Of a stretch of DNA of 64,000 bases, positions 48,810 to 57,718 are shown in pieces. The translations under genes and the position numbers were made by a program. The notes beneath the pieces are model-generated. The model worked only from the letters and a program-made list of their open reading frames with translations. It was not told the origin of the DNA and made no database searches. Source of the DNA: Bog-473 sp963744225 (GTDB lineage Bacteria; Actinomycetota; Acidimicrobiia; Acidimicrobiales; RAAP-2). The stretch's first letter is position 1, and every line of letters begins with the position of its first letter. The stretch covers positions 992,001 to 1,056,000 of the forward strand of contig CAVUSV010000004.1 of assembly GCA_963744225.1 (NCBI GenBank). The letters are read 5' to 3'.

Positions 48810-49786
48810 TTGATCCTCGAACTCCTCAGCGCCCAAGCGCTCCTTGCCGAGCTGCGCAGCGACATCGCCCCCGAGCGGAATGGGGCGGTGATGGTTGCCC
48901 TCGAAGAAGGGATGCCCGGGCCCGGGGAGGTAGCGGACGACCGCATCGCCAGCCTGCCCTTCGTCATCGTCGGGGTGTCGCGGGGCGAAGTCGACGAACG
49001 GTGGCTCGCGTTGTGCGACGTGGCGGTTCAAGAGGGCGACCCCGCCTTGGACCGGATCGAGGAGAACCTGAGCTCCCGGCCCATTGCCGGGACGACGCTG
49101 GCCCTGTTGCTGCGAGGGCAGGGCAGTCTCTCCATGGACGACGGGCTCGTGGCCGAGTCCAGCGCCTATTCGGTCCTCCAATCCGGGCCCGAGTTCGCCT
49201 CCTGGCGCGGCGCGCATCCCGCTCGCTCCGAGCGGGATGTCGGCCCACGGGTGGCCATACGACGCGACGGCGCGACACTCACGGTCACGCTCACCCGTCC
49301 ACAGCGCCTCAACGCGCTGGACGCACAGATGCGTGACGAGCTCATTGAGGCATTCACGGTGGCCGCAGCCGACCCGACCATCACACGTGTCGAGCTTCGA
49401 GGAGAGGGCAGGGCTTTCTGTGCCGGGGGTGACCTTGACGAGTTCGGCACAAGGTCCGATCCGGCGACGGCGCATCTGATCCGCCTTCAGCGCAGCGTCG
49501 CCCGCGCGCTGTCCCGTCTTCACAAGGAGACCGTGACGTACCTCCACGGTGCGTGCGTCGGTTCGGGCATCGAGCTGGCTGCATTCACCCACACCGTCGT
49601 GGCGGCGAACGACACACAGATCTCGTTGCCCGAGATCGGCCTCGGGCTCGTTCCGGGCGCTGGTGGGACCGTCAGCCTGCCCCGCGCATCGGCCGCCTCC
49701 ACACGGCCTGGCTCGCATTCTCCGGTTGCACGATTGACGCCACGACGGCCCGCACCTGGGGGCTGGTGGACCGACTGGAGGGCTGA
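48810..49786 (+). CDS. Crotonase with N-terminal extension (one frameshift)
   Basis: About 325 residues in two parts. Residues 1-145 form an extension with no family I can name (WLALCDVAVQEGDPALDRIEEN, PIAGTTLALLLRGQ), and a crotonase domain follows from about 148. The crotonase shows RPQRLNALDAQMRDELIEAF, the oxyanion strand VELRGEGRAFCAGGDLDEFG, YLHGACVGSGIELAAFTH, and the catalytic-Glu context LPEIGLGLVPGAGGTVSLP. The next bases lose one C near 49684, so the frame goes off; repair continues RRIGRLHTAWLAFSG and ends at 49786. The start is uncertain: TTG at 48810 opens the frame, an ATG at 48891 is an alternative. The divergent CoA-transferase is 19 bp away, suggesting shared control. Confidence 0.78.
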
Positions 49787-50021
49787 TCCCCTGGTCGATC
49801 GGCTGCCGGACTCCAAGGTACGGCCAGCGCCGGCCACGGAGAATCCTCTTTTGGCCCCCGAGGTAAGTTTGCGGTCTGAACCTCGCGATTTGACGAGGCT
49901 CGTTTGGGGTCGCACGCGAGGCCACTTGCACCGCACAGCGGCGACCTGAGCGAGGTGGGCGTTGCACGACGCCTTCCTTTACGCTCGTGCCTACACCAAA
50001 GCAGGAGGATCGAACGAGATC

Positions 50022-50084
50022 ATGCGCAACCTGATTGCCAAGCGTGGGCCGGGGCTCCCGCACGGGCCCCGGAGTCAATCATGA
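50022..50084 (+). CDS. Possible 20-residue leader ORF
   Basis: An ATG at 50022 preceded by GGAGG (50004-50008) opens a 20-codon frame rich in Arg, Gly and Pro. It ends in a TGA that overlaps the ATG of the metallo-hydrolase gene (ATGA at 50081). It may be a leader peptide coupling translation of the next gene, or the true N-terminus of that gene after a missed base. The 13-base gap from the Shine-Dalgarno sequence is long, so confidence is modest. Confidence 0.35.
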   Translation: MRNLIAKRGPGLPHGPRSQS

Positions 50085-51169
50085 CCTCGACGTCGCGCCA
50101 CACGCACCAGTCACACCCACCCCATGCCCAGCGCGCCCGAGGGGCGGCTGCGGCCAACGATCCCTTCCCTGGGGTCGAGAAGGTCAGACCTGGGTTGTGG
50201 AGTATCCCGGTGCCGCTCCCGAACAACTCGCTGCGCTACGTGTTGATCTACCTCTTCGAGACCGACCGCGGGCCCTATCTGGTCGACGCGGGGTGGAACA
50301 CCGACGACGCCTTTGGAGCCCTGCGGGGAGGAATGGAGGAGGCTGGCTGCGCCATCGCCGACGTGCAGGGCGTCATGGTCACCCACATCCACCCCGATCA
50401 CTACGGATTGGCCGGCCGGATCCGTGAGGCCTCGGGTGCTTGGATCTCCCTTCATCCCACGGACGCCGAGTTGATTCACGACCGCTATGACGAGCCTGAA
50501 GACCTTCTTAACCGAGTGGCGGCAGCCCTTCGCCGGATGGGCGCACCGCCCGAGGAGCTCGAACCGCTGCGCAACGCGGCGATGCCATTGCTGCCGCTGG
50601 TCGACCCTGTCGTCCCCGACGTGCTCCTCGAAGACGGGGCGCGCCCTGAGGTTCCAGGGTGGGACCTGACGGCGATCTGGACGCCGGGACATTCGCCGGG
50701 GCATCTCTGCTTCTACGAGGCCGGCCAGGAGCTCATGCTCTCAGGCGACCACGTGTTGCCCCGCATTACGCCGAACATCCCTTTCCATCCTCAGGCGGGG
50801 GCGAACCCCCTAGGCGACTACCTCGCCTCGCTCGACAAACTCGAGCCCTACGAGGTCAGCGAGGTGCTGCCAGCACACGAGTACCGCTTCGATGACCTTC
50901 GGGCTCGGCTCGAGGAACTGCGCCAGCACCATCGGGACCGCTTCGCCGAGATCATCGCCATCCTGCGCGAGGGACCGCACACCGCGTGGGACATCGCCTC
51001 ACACCTGAAATGGTCGCGTCCATGGGATGACATCGCGGGCTTTATGCGGCGCGCCGCTGTGGGTGAGGCGGTCTCGCACCTGAGGGCGCTCGAGATCGAG
51101 GGCGTGGTCCAAGTCGAAGACGGCGAACCATCCCTTTGGTCGCTCACGGATCGGGCGGCATCGGCCTGA
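50081..51169 (+). CDS. Metallo-beta-lactamase-fold hydrolase with C-terminal helical domain
   Basis: A 362-residue MBL-fold protein. A polar leader (about residues 1-30) is followed by the fold: VEKVRPGLWSIPVPLPNNSLRYVLIYLFE opens the beta sandwich. The zinc motif HxHxDH is present as THIHPDHYGLAG (about 107-118), with further ligands in WTPGHSPGHLCFYE, the Asp in LSGDHVLPR and the His in VLPAHEYRF. A C-terminal helical segment (from about 285) with IAILREGPHTAWDIASHLKW resembles a winged-helix or dimerisation domain that many hydrolases of this type carry. Such proteins act on phosphodiesters, thioesters or lactones; the substrate is open. The ATG at 50081 follows a 20-codon ORF whose stop it overlaps. 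Confidence 0.85.
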   Translation: MTSTSRHTHQSHPPHAQRARGAAAANDPFPGVEKVRPGLWSIPVPLPNNSLRYVLIYLFETDRGPYLVDAGWNTDDAFGALRGGMEEAGCAIADVQGVMVTHIHPDHYGLAGRIREASGAWISLHPTDAELIHDRYDEPEDLLNRVAAALRRMGAPPEELEPLRNAAMPLLPLVDPVVPDVLLEDGARPEVPGWDLTAIWTPGHSPGHLCFYEAGQELMLSGDHVLPRITPNIPFHPQAGANPLGDYLASLDKLEPYEVSEVLPAHEYRFDDLRARLEELRQHHRDRFAEIIAILREGPHTAWDIASHLKWSRPWDDIAGFMRRAAVGEAVSHLRALEIEGVVQVEDGEPSLWSLTDRAASA

Positions 51170-51461
51170 GATTTATCGAGCGCGTCACACCTCAGGACGC
51201 CGGTTCGATCCCCAATGCGCGTTCGCAGAACGAGCGCACGCAGCGACGCCTCGGCCCGTGACGGCACGTTGTTCCGCGGCGTGTTGAGGCCGGCCGCCGC
51301 TCAGGCCACCGCCTGAATCAGCGGCGCGCTCGCAGCGGGATCCGTCGGAAGTGTCTTGGGTCCGTCTCGCATCGCGCTGTTCGCCACTGGGCAGCACGAC
51401 GAGCCCTGTCCTTGGGTGTCTCTTGCATTGGGTCCCTCCGGGACAACCGAAGCAAGGTGGG
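51170..51461. other. Gene-free interval
   Basis: About 290 bp between the metallo-hydrolase and DUF2889 stops, which are convergent. A minus-strand frame runs from 51630 to 51301 and shows no family. Mixed short repeats of ACGGCA and GCGGCG type are visible, but no hairpin with a T-run that I would call a terminator. Confidence 0.45.
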
Positions 51462-52478
51462 TTAGTCCGAAAGTGCCTCTGCGAGCACCGGCACTTCGGC
51501 CAGCGACCGCAAGCCGTCGTTGAGATGCGTGCAGCAGTCGGTGGCCTTCAGCCGCGCCAATACCTCCATGCGCATTGCACGCAGCTCGGTGCCCGTCATC
51601 CATGATGCGTTCGGTGCCGCGCCAGGGCACTCGGCGTAGGGCAGTACCCGCGGTATCGCAGCGACCGAGCGCAACACCCCCGAGGCGCGGTCCGCCTCGG
51701 CCAGCATCTGGTACTCATGGATGACGACCTCCCGTCCGTCGGGATCCCAGCAGCTGTCGCGGAACATGGCGTCGATGTGCACGGCGCCACCCACATTCCA
51801 CACGTCGATGCGACGAGCGCGGCGCATGGCAACCTCGGGTGGCTGGTCTAGTTCATGCCACCCCAACGGATCGGCCCGGTCCGCGAGAGGCCCAGTATGA
51901 GCGACGTTCTGGGGAAGCCCCGAAAGGCTGCCATCGCTCTGCAGCGAACTGGCGCCGTCGCGGAAGCCCGAGCAGATGTCCCGCATGATCGGTTTCGGGC
52001 CATTGGCGAGGCGCTCGTGGAATTCGGGCACCCTGTCGGCCCAGCGGAAGTAGGTGAACCCGGAGATCAAGGTGGCCCCCGCCAAGTCATCGAGCAGCAA
52101 GTGCAGCGGGGTCCCATTTTCGATCTCTTCGGGCAGCTCCGCGGCGATGGACTTGCGCAGATTGCCACCAGCACGGCAACCGACCAACCGGTCGAGAGCA
52201 GGTGGCGCCGGATCCGATTCGATGCGCCGGATGTCGCGTTCTCGACCTGTCACCACATAGAGGTCTGCCCGGTTGACGACCTCGGGCCTACCCTCGAGCG
52301 GCGTCAGCAGGTCGCGCGCTCGACCTTTGAGGTGGAGGTCGGTGCCCAGGCCGTCGGGCCAGAACATCAGGACGGTCGATGTACGCCGAACCGAGCCCGG
52401 CCGCCGCTCTGGCGGGCGGAGTGCAGGATCTGACGGAGGGGGACTCAGCGGCAGCATCGCAGGCCCAGCTTTTCGCAA
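51462..52478 (-). CDS. DUF2889-family protein
   Basis: A 338-residue protein with a C-terminal DUF2889 domain from about residue 218: RRIDVWNVGGAVHIDAMFRDS, WDPDGREVVIHEYQ, IPRVLPYAECPGAAPNAS and LKATDCCTHLNDGLRSLAEV. The Cys pairs and conserved Asp, His and Glu suggest a possible metal or thiol site, but the domain has no known function. The N-terminal about 210 residues read as a second copy-like or capping domain with LLLDDLAGATLISGFTYFRW. The first ATG (52478) gives a Pro-rich leader; an ATG at 52457 is nearly equivalent. DUF2889 genes commonly neighbour fatty-acid or lactone catabolism, which suits this part of the window. Confidence 0.8.
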   Translation of the reverse strand: MRKAGPAMLPLSPPPSDPALRPPERRPGSVRRTSTVLMFWPDGLGTDLHLKGRARDLLTPLEGRPEVVNRADLYVVTGRERDIRRIESDPAPPALDRLVGCRAGGNLRKSIAAELPEEIENGTPLHLLLDDLAGATLISGFTYFRWADRVPEFHERLANGPKPIMRDICSGFRDGASSLQSDGSLSGLPQNVAHTGPLADRADPLGWHELDQPPEVAMRRARRIDVWNVGGAVHIDAMFRDSCWDPDGREVVIHEYQMLAEADRASGVLRSVAAIPRVLPYAECPGAAPNASWMTGTELRAMRMEVLARLKATDCCTHLNDGLRSLAEVPVLAEALSD

Positions 52479-52632
52479 ACCATGTTTTCAGGATACGCCG
52501 GGCAGCTGGATGAGGTGGACTGACCTGGCTGCGCTTCGACTCGCACGGCTCCCGCATGCCGACGTGGGCATTCTTCGCGTCTTCTTATCTTCCCCTGGTC
52601 TTCTCCCAAGGTTCCGCGACGAGAGTGGTCGG

Positions 52633-52791
52633 ATGCGGAACTACAAGGGCGGACTCATTGCCGCGGGGATTCTGTGCTCAGTTGCGGCGACCATCACCGT
52701 CTGGAGCGGCCCGTTGGCCTCAGCAAGCAATGCATTGCACTCGAACGCGGAGACCCCCGTGCAGGTCAGCACCTCGGATACCCGGAAGTAG
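52633..52791 (+). CDS. Possible small secreted peptide (52 aa)
   Basis: A 52-codon frame with a signal-peptide-like start: basic MRNYKG, hydrophobic LIAAGILCSVAATITVW (residues 8-24), then Gly-Pro-Leu-Ala-Ser-Ala-Ser as a cleavage-like site and a polar 26-residue tail. No homologue can be named and the ribosome binding site is weak. It overlaps the end of the convergent crotonase gene by 26 bp. It may be a real small secreted protein or a chance frame. Confidence 0.3.
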   Translation: MRNYKGGLIAAGILCSVAATITVWSGPLASASNALHSNAETPVQVSTSDTRK

Positions 52792-53644
52792 TCGAGTTGG
52801 TGTTCAGCTCTCCGGTCTCGTGGGGCGAACCTCGTTCGGCGATCGCTTTGCCGGCCTGGTCCTGGTTTTCGGCCTCGTGGGCGAAGAGCCAGCGCCGCCG
52901 TTCCACTTCGTCTTCGGCGGCGTTCAGATTGTCCTTGACCAAGGCCAAAAGGCTGGCCGGGGTGCGCACCAATTGGTGGGCTAACTCGTAGGTGTAAGGA
53001 CGGAGCTCGGCGGCCGGAAGGACGGCGTGGACCATGCCCAGCTCCAACGCCTGCAGGGCCGGGATCTTCTCGTTGAGGAGGTAGAGGCGCCGGGCCAGCG
53101 CTGTCCCGCCGATGTGGGTCCAGAAGAACGAACCGCCGTAGTCGCCAGACAACCCGTTGGGCGAAAAGTTGGTCGAGAACACAGCGTCATCGGAGGCGAA
53201 GCGGAGGTCGCAGGCGGCGGCCAAGCTGCACCCAGCGCCGACCGCAGGGCCGCCCACCATGGCAATGGTTGACTTGGGCATCAAGTGCAGCACCATGGCC
53301 GGGTGCAAATCGTGGCGGGACAGATCACCTAAGAGGGCGTCTTTGGGGACAGCCTTCTCGCTTCCCGGTTCGCCGCGGCCGACGGTGTCCTTGACGTCAC
53401 CGCCCGAACAGAAGCCGCCGTGGCCCCCCGCCGCCGCCCCGGTGAGGACGACCACTCTGACCTCCGGGTCCTCGGCCATTTGGCGCACCGCCGCGTCGAG
53501 GCCGGCGATAAGTTCGCCGTTCAGTGCGTTGCGCCGAGCCGGACGGTTCAGTGTGATAGTGCCGATGTGGTCCCTGACCTCGGTCAATATCACGGGCTCT
53601 GTCTCGCTCGTGGTCGCCGTGGAACCTTCTGCCAACTCGTCCAT
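52766..53644 (-). CDS. Enoyl-CoA hydratase/isomerase family protein
   Basis: A 292-residue crotonase. A short leader rich in Glu, Thr and Ser precedes ILTEVRDHIGTITLNRPARRNALNGELIAGLD (core LNRPARRNALNGEL). The first oxyanion strand is VVVLTGAAAGGHGGFCSGGDVKD and the second lies in GGPAVGAGCSLAAACDLRFASDD. The catalytic-Glu position is replaced (FSTNFSPNGLSGDYGG), as in isomerase-type members that use an Asp in the GDYGG segment, so a hydratase is less likely. The ATG at 53644 is preceded by GGAGGA at proper distance, so I prefer it to the longer frame at 53743. It probably acts on an aromatic or unusual acyl-CoA, judging from neighbouring crotonases. Confidence 0.85.
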   Translation of the reverse strand: MDELAEGSTATTSETEPVILTEVRDHIGTITLNRPARRNALNGELIAGLDAAVRQMAEDPEVRVVVLTGAAAGGHGGFCSGGDVKDTVGRGEPGSEKAVPKDALLGDLSRHDLHPAMVLHLMPKSTIAMVGGPAVGAGCSLAAACDLRFASDDAVFSTNFSPNGLSGDYGGSFFWTHIGGTALARRLYLLNEKIPALQALELGMVHAVLPAAELRPYTYELAHQLVRTPASLLALVKDNLNAAEDEVERRRWLFAHEAENQDQAGKAIAERGSPHETGELNTNSTTSGYPRC

Positions 53645-53870
53645 TTCCTCCTCGCTCGTCTCCTCAGATTCCAATTGAGCGTACTGAAACCCCCAGTTCG
53701 TAGACCTGGTCGGGGTTGAGCCGCCAATGTCCAGTGAGCACAAGGCCTACATTGCGATGTCCAGGAGTACCACCGTGACCGAACCCGCGATGGCTGGCTG
53801 TACCGCCCAGGACCGCTGTCCTCGGTCGCTCTGCCATGCAATTGCGGACTGACAGGAAGGTTGTGACTGA

Positions 53871-54662
53871 ATGAGCGACACGGAGGACAAGTCCGATCCG
53901 GTCCTCGTGAAGGAGCGGCGTGGAGCCGTCGTCGTGCTGCGGCTCAATCGTCCCGAGGCCCGCAACGCGTTGAGCCCCGAATTGTTGACTGCCATCGGCC
54001 TCGGCATGGTCGAGGCCGAGGACGACCCCGACGTCCGGGCCGTCGTGTTGACCGGAACCGGAGAGAAGGCATTCTGCGCCGGCATGGACCTGCGCGCCTT
54101 CGCCGACGGCGGGTCGCTCGGTGGCAGTAAAGAAGGGATGCAGGGCTTTGCCCGCTTCACGCAGGGGGAGATCGGAGTGCCCATCGTCGGGGCGGCCAAC
54201 GCCACGGCCGTGGCCGGCGGTTTCGAGTTGCTCCTCGGCTGCGATGTCGTGGTGGCGTCCGAGGCGGCCTCGTTCGGACTGCCCGAGGTCAAACGAGGGC
54301 TCTTCGCGGCGGGTGGGGGCGTGTTCCTGAGCACACGCATCCCTCTAGCGGTCGCCTTGGAGCTCACGCTGACCGGCGACCCCGTCGATGCCACGCGGGC
54401 GCGGGATCTGGGGCTCGTCAACGAGGTCGTACCCCCGGGCAAGGTGCTCGATGCGGCGATCGCCCTGGCCGAGCGCATCGCGCGCAACGGCCCACTGGCG
54501 CTCCAGGCGACGAAGCAACTCGTGCGGACCGCGTCGACCGATCTGGAAAGGGCGCGTGCGCTCGCGACGGAGTGGCAACCGAAAGTCTTCGGCAGCGAGG
54601 ATGCCAAGGAGGGGGCGACGGCGTTCATCGAAAAGCGCGATCCGGTATGGAAGGGTCGCTGA
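53871..54662 (+). CDS. Enoyl-CoA hydratase/isomerase family protein
   Basis: A 263-residue crotonase of normal length. Opening: VVVLRLNRPEARNALSPELL (about residues 22-41). Oxyanion-hole strands: VVLTGTGEKAFCAGMDLRAF (about 58-77) and GAANATAVAGGFELLLGCDVV (about 105-125). The catalytic-Glu context FGLPEVKRGLFAAGGG (about 135-150) keeps the first glutamate. The second glutamate position falls in a VALELTLTGDPVDA segment, so a true hydratase is possible. The C-terminal helix and ATKQLVRTAS are as usual. AGGAAGGTTG lies 10 nt upstream of the ATG at 53871. It is convergent with the permease gene at 54688. Confidence 0.9.
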   Translation: MSDTEDKSDPVLVKERRGAVVVLRLNRPEARNALSPELLTAIGLGMVEAEDDPDVRAVVLTGTGEKAFCAGMDLRAFADGGSLGGSKEGMQGFARFTQGEIGVPIVGAANATAVAGGFELLLGCDVVVASEAASFGLPEVKRGLFAAGGGVFLSTRIPLAVALELTLTGDPVDATRARDLGLVNEVVPPGKVLDAAIALAERIARNGPLALQATKQLVRTASTDLERARALATEWQPKVFGSEDAKEGATAFIEKRDPVWKGR

Positions 54663-54687
54663 ACGCCCGCTCCTCGGCAGGTCCCGA

Positions 54688-56607
54688 TCAGTGCGGCAAG
54701 CTCGTCGCCCGCGGCGAACCCTCGGGTGGGTCGTCATCGTGCCAGTCAACGCGTATCGGCATGGAGACCCGGGCGACGACAACGTCGTAGCGGCTGCGCA
54801 AGGCGGACGAAAGAACCAGGTCGAGCTGGTTGTGCAGGATCCGGTACCGCAGCTTGTCGGGACGGATGACCGGGATGAGTACGACGAGCTGATCGTCGGG
54901 GTGCTCCTCCCGGAGTTCGTCAATGAAGGCGACGATCGGCCCGACGACCGAGGAGTAGTCGGTGTGGAGCACCTTGAGGGCCACGCCGGGGTCCCAGGTC
55001 CTCCAGCGGCGCCGGAGCCTCTCGATGTCGCGGGCAGCCTCGTCCCCGCTCCGCAGGGCGACTGTCACCGCGATGACCTCCTGCCCCAACGACAGGGCCT
55101 CACTCAGCGCGTGTTCGGCGAGACGTGAGACGCGGTTGATCGGGACGATCACAATCGTGTGTTTGGGCTCGGGCTTCTGGGGAGTCTTGTCGAATCCGAG
55201 CTCCTTGCCGGCCCTGCCGTAGTAGGTGTGGATGCGCACGAAGAGGAAGACGAAGGCCGGGATGGCGACGACGACGACCCAGGCCCCTTCCGTAAACTTC
55301 GAGACCAGGAAGACGATCGTCGCGACGGCGGTGACGAACGCACCGACCCCGTTGATGACGGCGCGACGTCGCCAACCCGGTGGCCGGGTCTTTCGCCAGT
55401 GCACCACGAGGCCGGTTTGCGACAGCGTGAAACCGATGAACACGCCGATGGCGAAGAGTGGGATAAGGGCGTTCGTGTTGCCACTCACGGCAACAAGGAG
55501 CGCGCCGGACATGACGGCCAGTACCACGATGCCGTTCGCGAGGGTTTGGCGATCACCCCGGATCGTGAACAGGTGGGGGAGGTAGTTGTCGCGGGCCACA
55601 AGACTCGCCAGCACGGGGAGGCCCCCGAATGACGTGTTCGCCGCCAGCGCCAGCACGATCGTGATGGTGATGGACACGACGTAGTAGGCCCAACCCCGCC
55701 CGACCGCCATGGCCATGATCTGGCTCAGCACGGTCTGGCCGCTGCGAGGACCGATCTGCCACCTCTTGGCGAGGACGGCCAGGCCCAGGAGCATGGCGCC
55801 GAGGATGAAGCCGAGCAGCATCTCGGTCCGCTTGGCCCGGACGGTACGGGGTTCACGGAACAGCGGGACACCGTTGGCGATGGCCTCGACGCCGGTCAAG
55901 GCGCTGCACCCAGCCGAGAAGGCCTTCAAGATGAGCAGGAACGTCACCGCCCTGAGCCCCGTCGTCGGCAGCAGCGAGTTCCCCTGGGGGGCTTCGTGCA
56001 GGCCAAGGGGATGGATGAGCCCGATGGCGATGATGACGAGCAGCCCGACGATGAACACCATGGTGGGCAACAGAAAAGCCCGTGCCGTCTCGCCCAGGCC
56101 GCGCAGGTTGAGGACAGTGATGAAAGCGAGGATTCCCAGGCAGAGCGGGACGGTGGTGGTCCCGCTGAGGCCGGGGAAAGCGGACTGGAGGGAGGCCACG
56201 CCGGCAGCGATGGAGACGGCGACCGTGAGGGTGTAGTCGACCACAAGAGCCGCGGCGGCAACGAGGCTGGTTCCCGTCCCCAAGTTGGCCCGGGACACGG
56301 CGTAGGCCCCGCCGCCCATGGGGTAGGCGTCGATGACCTGGCGGTAGGAGAAGACGAGGATCGCCAGAAGGGCGACGATGGCAATGGTGATGGGGAGGAT
56401 GAGATGCAGTGCACCGGCGCCGCCGACCGCCAGAACGAGGATGATGGCCTCCGGCCCGTAAGCCACAGACGTCAGCGCGTCCAGCGACAGGGCGGACAGC
56501 CCTTCGACCGGCGTGATCGATTCCTTCCCCGTTCCCCGCGCCGACCTCGGTGGCCCCACCAGCAGGTTCCAGGCAGAGGTGGCCCGGCCGCGGTAGGACA
56601 CTGCCAT
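54688..56607 (-). CDS. APC-superfamily permease (KimA-like potassium/amino-acid transporter)
   Basis: A 639-residue membrane transporter with about 12 helices and a long C-terminal cytoplasmic domain. The first helices carry SLDALTSVAYGPEAIILVLA (core LTSVAYGPEA) and a GGGAYAVSRANLG loop, as in the KimA/YdaO-type APC permeases, a group that includes potassium importers regulated by c-di-AMP. The C-terminal about 170 residues (after KHTIVIVPINRVSRLAEHAL) resemble a USP-like nucleotide-binding domain. That combination fits KimA better than amino-acid permeases, but substrate assignment is inference. The ATG at 56607 gives a clean start; the 16 extra upstream codons look non-coding. No c-di-AMP riboswitch was seen upstream. 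Confidence 0.82.
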   Translation of the reverse strand: MAVSYRGRATSAWNLLVGPPRSARGTGKESITPVEGLSALSLDALTSVAYGPEAIILVLAVGGAGALHLILPITIAIVALLAILVFSYRQVIDAYPMGGGAYAVSRANLGTGTSLVAAAALVVDYTLTVAVSIAAGVASLQSAFPGLSGTTTVPLCLGILAFITVLNLRGLGETARAFLLPTMVFIVGLLVIIAIGLIHPLGLHEAPQGNSLLPTTGLRAVTFLLILKAFSAGCSALTGVEAIANGVPLFREPRTVRAKRTEMLLGFILGAMLLGLAVLAKRWQIGPRSGQTVLSQIMAMAVGRGWAYYVVSITITIVLALAANTSFGGLPVLASLVARDNYLPHLFTIRGDRQTLANGIVVLAVMSGALLVAVSGNTNALIPLFAIGVFIGFTLSQTGLVVHWRKTRPPGWRRRAVINGVGAFVTAVATIVFLVSKFTEGAWVVVVAIPAFVFLFVRIHTYYGRAGKELGFDKTPQKPEPKHTIVIVPINRVSRLAEHALSEALSLGQEVIAVTVALRSGDEAARDIERLRRRWRTWDPGVALKVLHTDYSSVVGPIVAFIDELREEHPDDQLVVLIPVIRPDKLRYRILHNQLDLVLSSALRSRYDVVVARVSMPIRVDWHDDDPPEGSPRATSLPH

Positions 56608-56909
56608 GCAGAGGCACTCTAGGAGGGGAACTGCCTCGGAGAGGTGGTGGGGCACCTTGCCTGCTGGTCGTCACGCGTTGTCGGGTCCCCGCACCGATCC
56701 AACCGATCGACGGGGACGTGCAGAACAAGGCGGAGAGCCGGCCGGCATGGGGGGTGCCCGGCAACGCGGACCGGTCCATCCACAGCGGTACGTGTCGTAA
56801 GCGGGGGCCGAAACGAGCCTGCATTAGTGTGCATCTCTCGCTCACAACGGTCGTCGGCGGTGCAGAGTCCGGTGAGCGACAGCGACAGCGACGGGAGAGG
56901 GAGGACCGC
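56608..56909. other. Divergent intergenic region
   Basis: Three hundred bases between the divergent KimA-like and crotonase starts must carry both promoters. I see no convincing -35/-10 pair or long dyad. A GACAGCGACAGCGAC run (about 56877-56892) is a short direct repeat just upstream of the crotonase ribosome binding site. Confidence 0.4.
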
Positions 56910-57704
56910 ATGCATCTAGACACGCTCGAGTACGAGGAGTCCGAGGGTGTCGCCGTGGTGACCCTCAATCGGCCCGAGGTGCACAATGCCTTCAACGAGG
57001 CGATGCAGCGCGAGCTCCGGCAGGTCTGGCAATCCGTGCGGACGAACGACGCGGTACGGGTCGTGGTCCTGACCGGAGCCGGCGAGCGCGCCTTCTGCAC
57101 AGGAATCGACCGGAGTGAGGTACCAACCTCGGAGTCGGAGTACACGTTCGATCCGTACACGTACGAGGATCCAGGGCGGACCATCGGTCCGCGCAGTCAA
57201 GGAGTCTGGAAGCCGGTCATCGCAGCGGTCAACGGCATGGCGTGTGGCGGCGCCTTCTACCTTCTCGGCGAGTCTGACTTCATCATCGCGGCGGAGAACG
57301 CGACGTTTTTCGACCCGCACGTGACGTATGGAATGCCAGCGGTCTTCGAGCCGACGCTGATGGCCTCGCGAATGCCCTTTGGAGATCTCATGCGGATGAC
57401 CCTGATGGGCACGCACGAGCGCATCTCGGCACGGCGGGCCGAGATGATGGGCATGGTCACACAGGTCGTCCCGCCGGAGGAACTCAAGGACGTCGCACAG
57501 CGAGTGGCAAGCACGATCGCCTCCCAACCCCCGGCCGCGGTCCAAGCTTCCGTCCGGACTCTGTGGGCCACCCGCGATCTCGCGCCCGGACAGGTCACCG
57601 AGCTGGGAAACATCTTCTTGAATCTCTCCATGAGCGTCGAGGCGTTGGGCGAGGGGCAGGACGTCTTTCGAAATCGTCGCCCGGACCCCCCCACGGTCCG
57701 GTAG
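56910..57704 (+). CDS. Enoyl-CoA hydratase/isomerase family protein
   Basis: A 264-residue crotonase: GVAVVTLNRPEVHNAFNEAM (about residues 13-32), oxyanion strand VVLTGAGERAFCTGIDRSEV (about 53-72), then VIAAVNGMACGGAFYLLGESD (about 103-123). The usual catalytic-Glu segment is FFDPHVTYGMPAVFEP (about 134-149), where the Glu is not at its standard place, so hydratase activity is doubtful and another acyl-CoA reaction is likelier. The C-terminal helices carry ISARRAEMMGMVTQVVPPEEL. The ATG at 56910 follows GGGAGG. The next gene, an NTF2-like protein, starts 14 bp after its stop, so the two form an operon. Confidence 0.88.
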   Translation: MHLDTLEYEESEGVAVVTLNRPEVHNAFNEAMQRELRQVWQSVRTNDAVRVVVLTGAGERAFCTGIDRSEVPTSESEYTFDPYTYEDPGRTIGPRSQGVWKPVIAAVNGMACGGAFYLLGESDFIIAAENATFFDPHVTYGMPAVFEPTLMASRMPFGDLMRMTLMGTHERISARRAEMMGMVTQVVPPEELKDVAQRVASTIASQPPAAVQASVRTLWATRDLAPGQVTELGNIFLNLSMSVEALGEGQDVFRNRRPDPPTVR

Positions 57705-57718
57705 CGAACGGAGTCGTC

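Noticed and set aside
51301..51630. 109-codon minus-strand frame between the MBL hydrolase and DUF2889 genes
   Set aside because: It overlaps DUF2889 in another frame and its unique part has no recognisable domain; possible remnant but unsupported.
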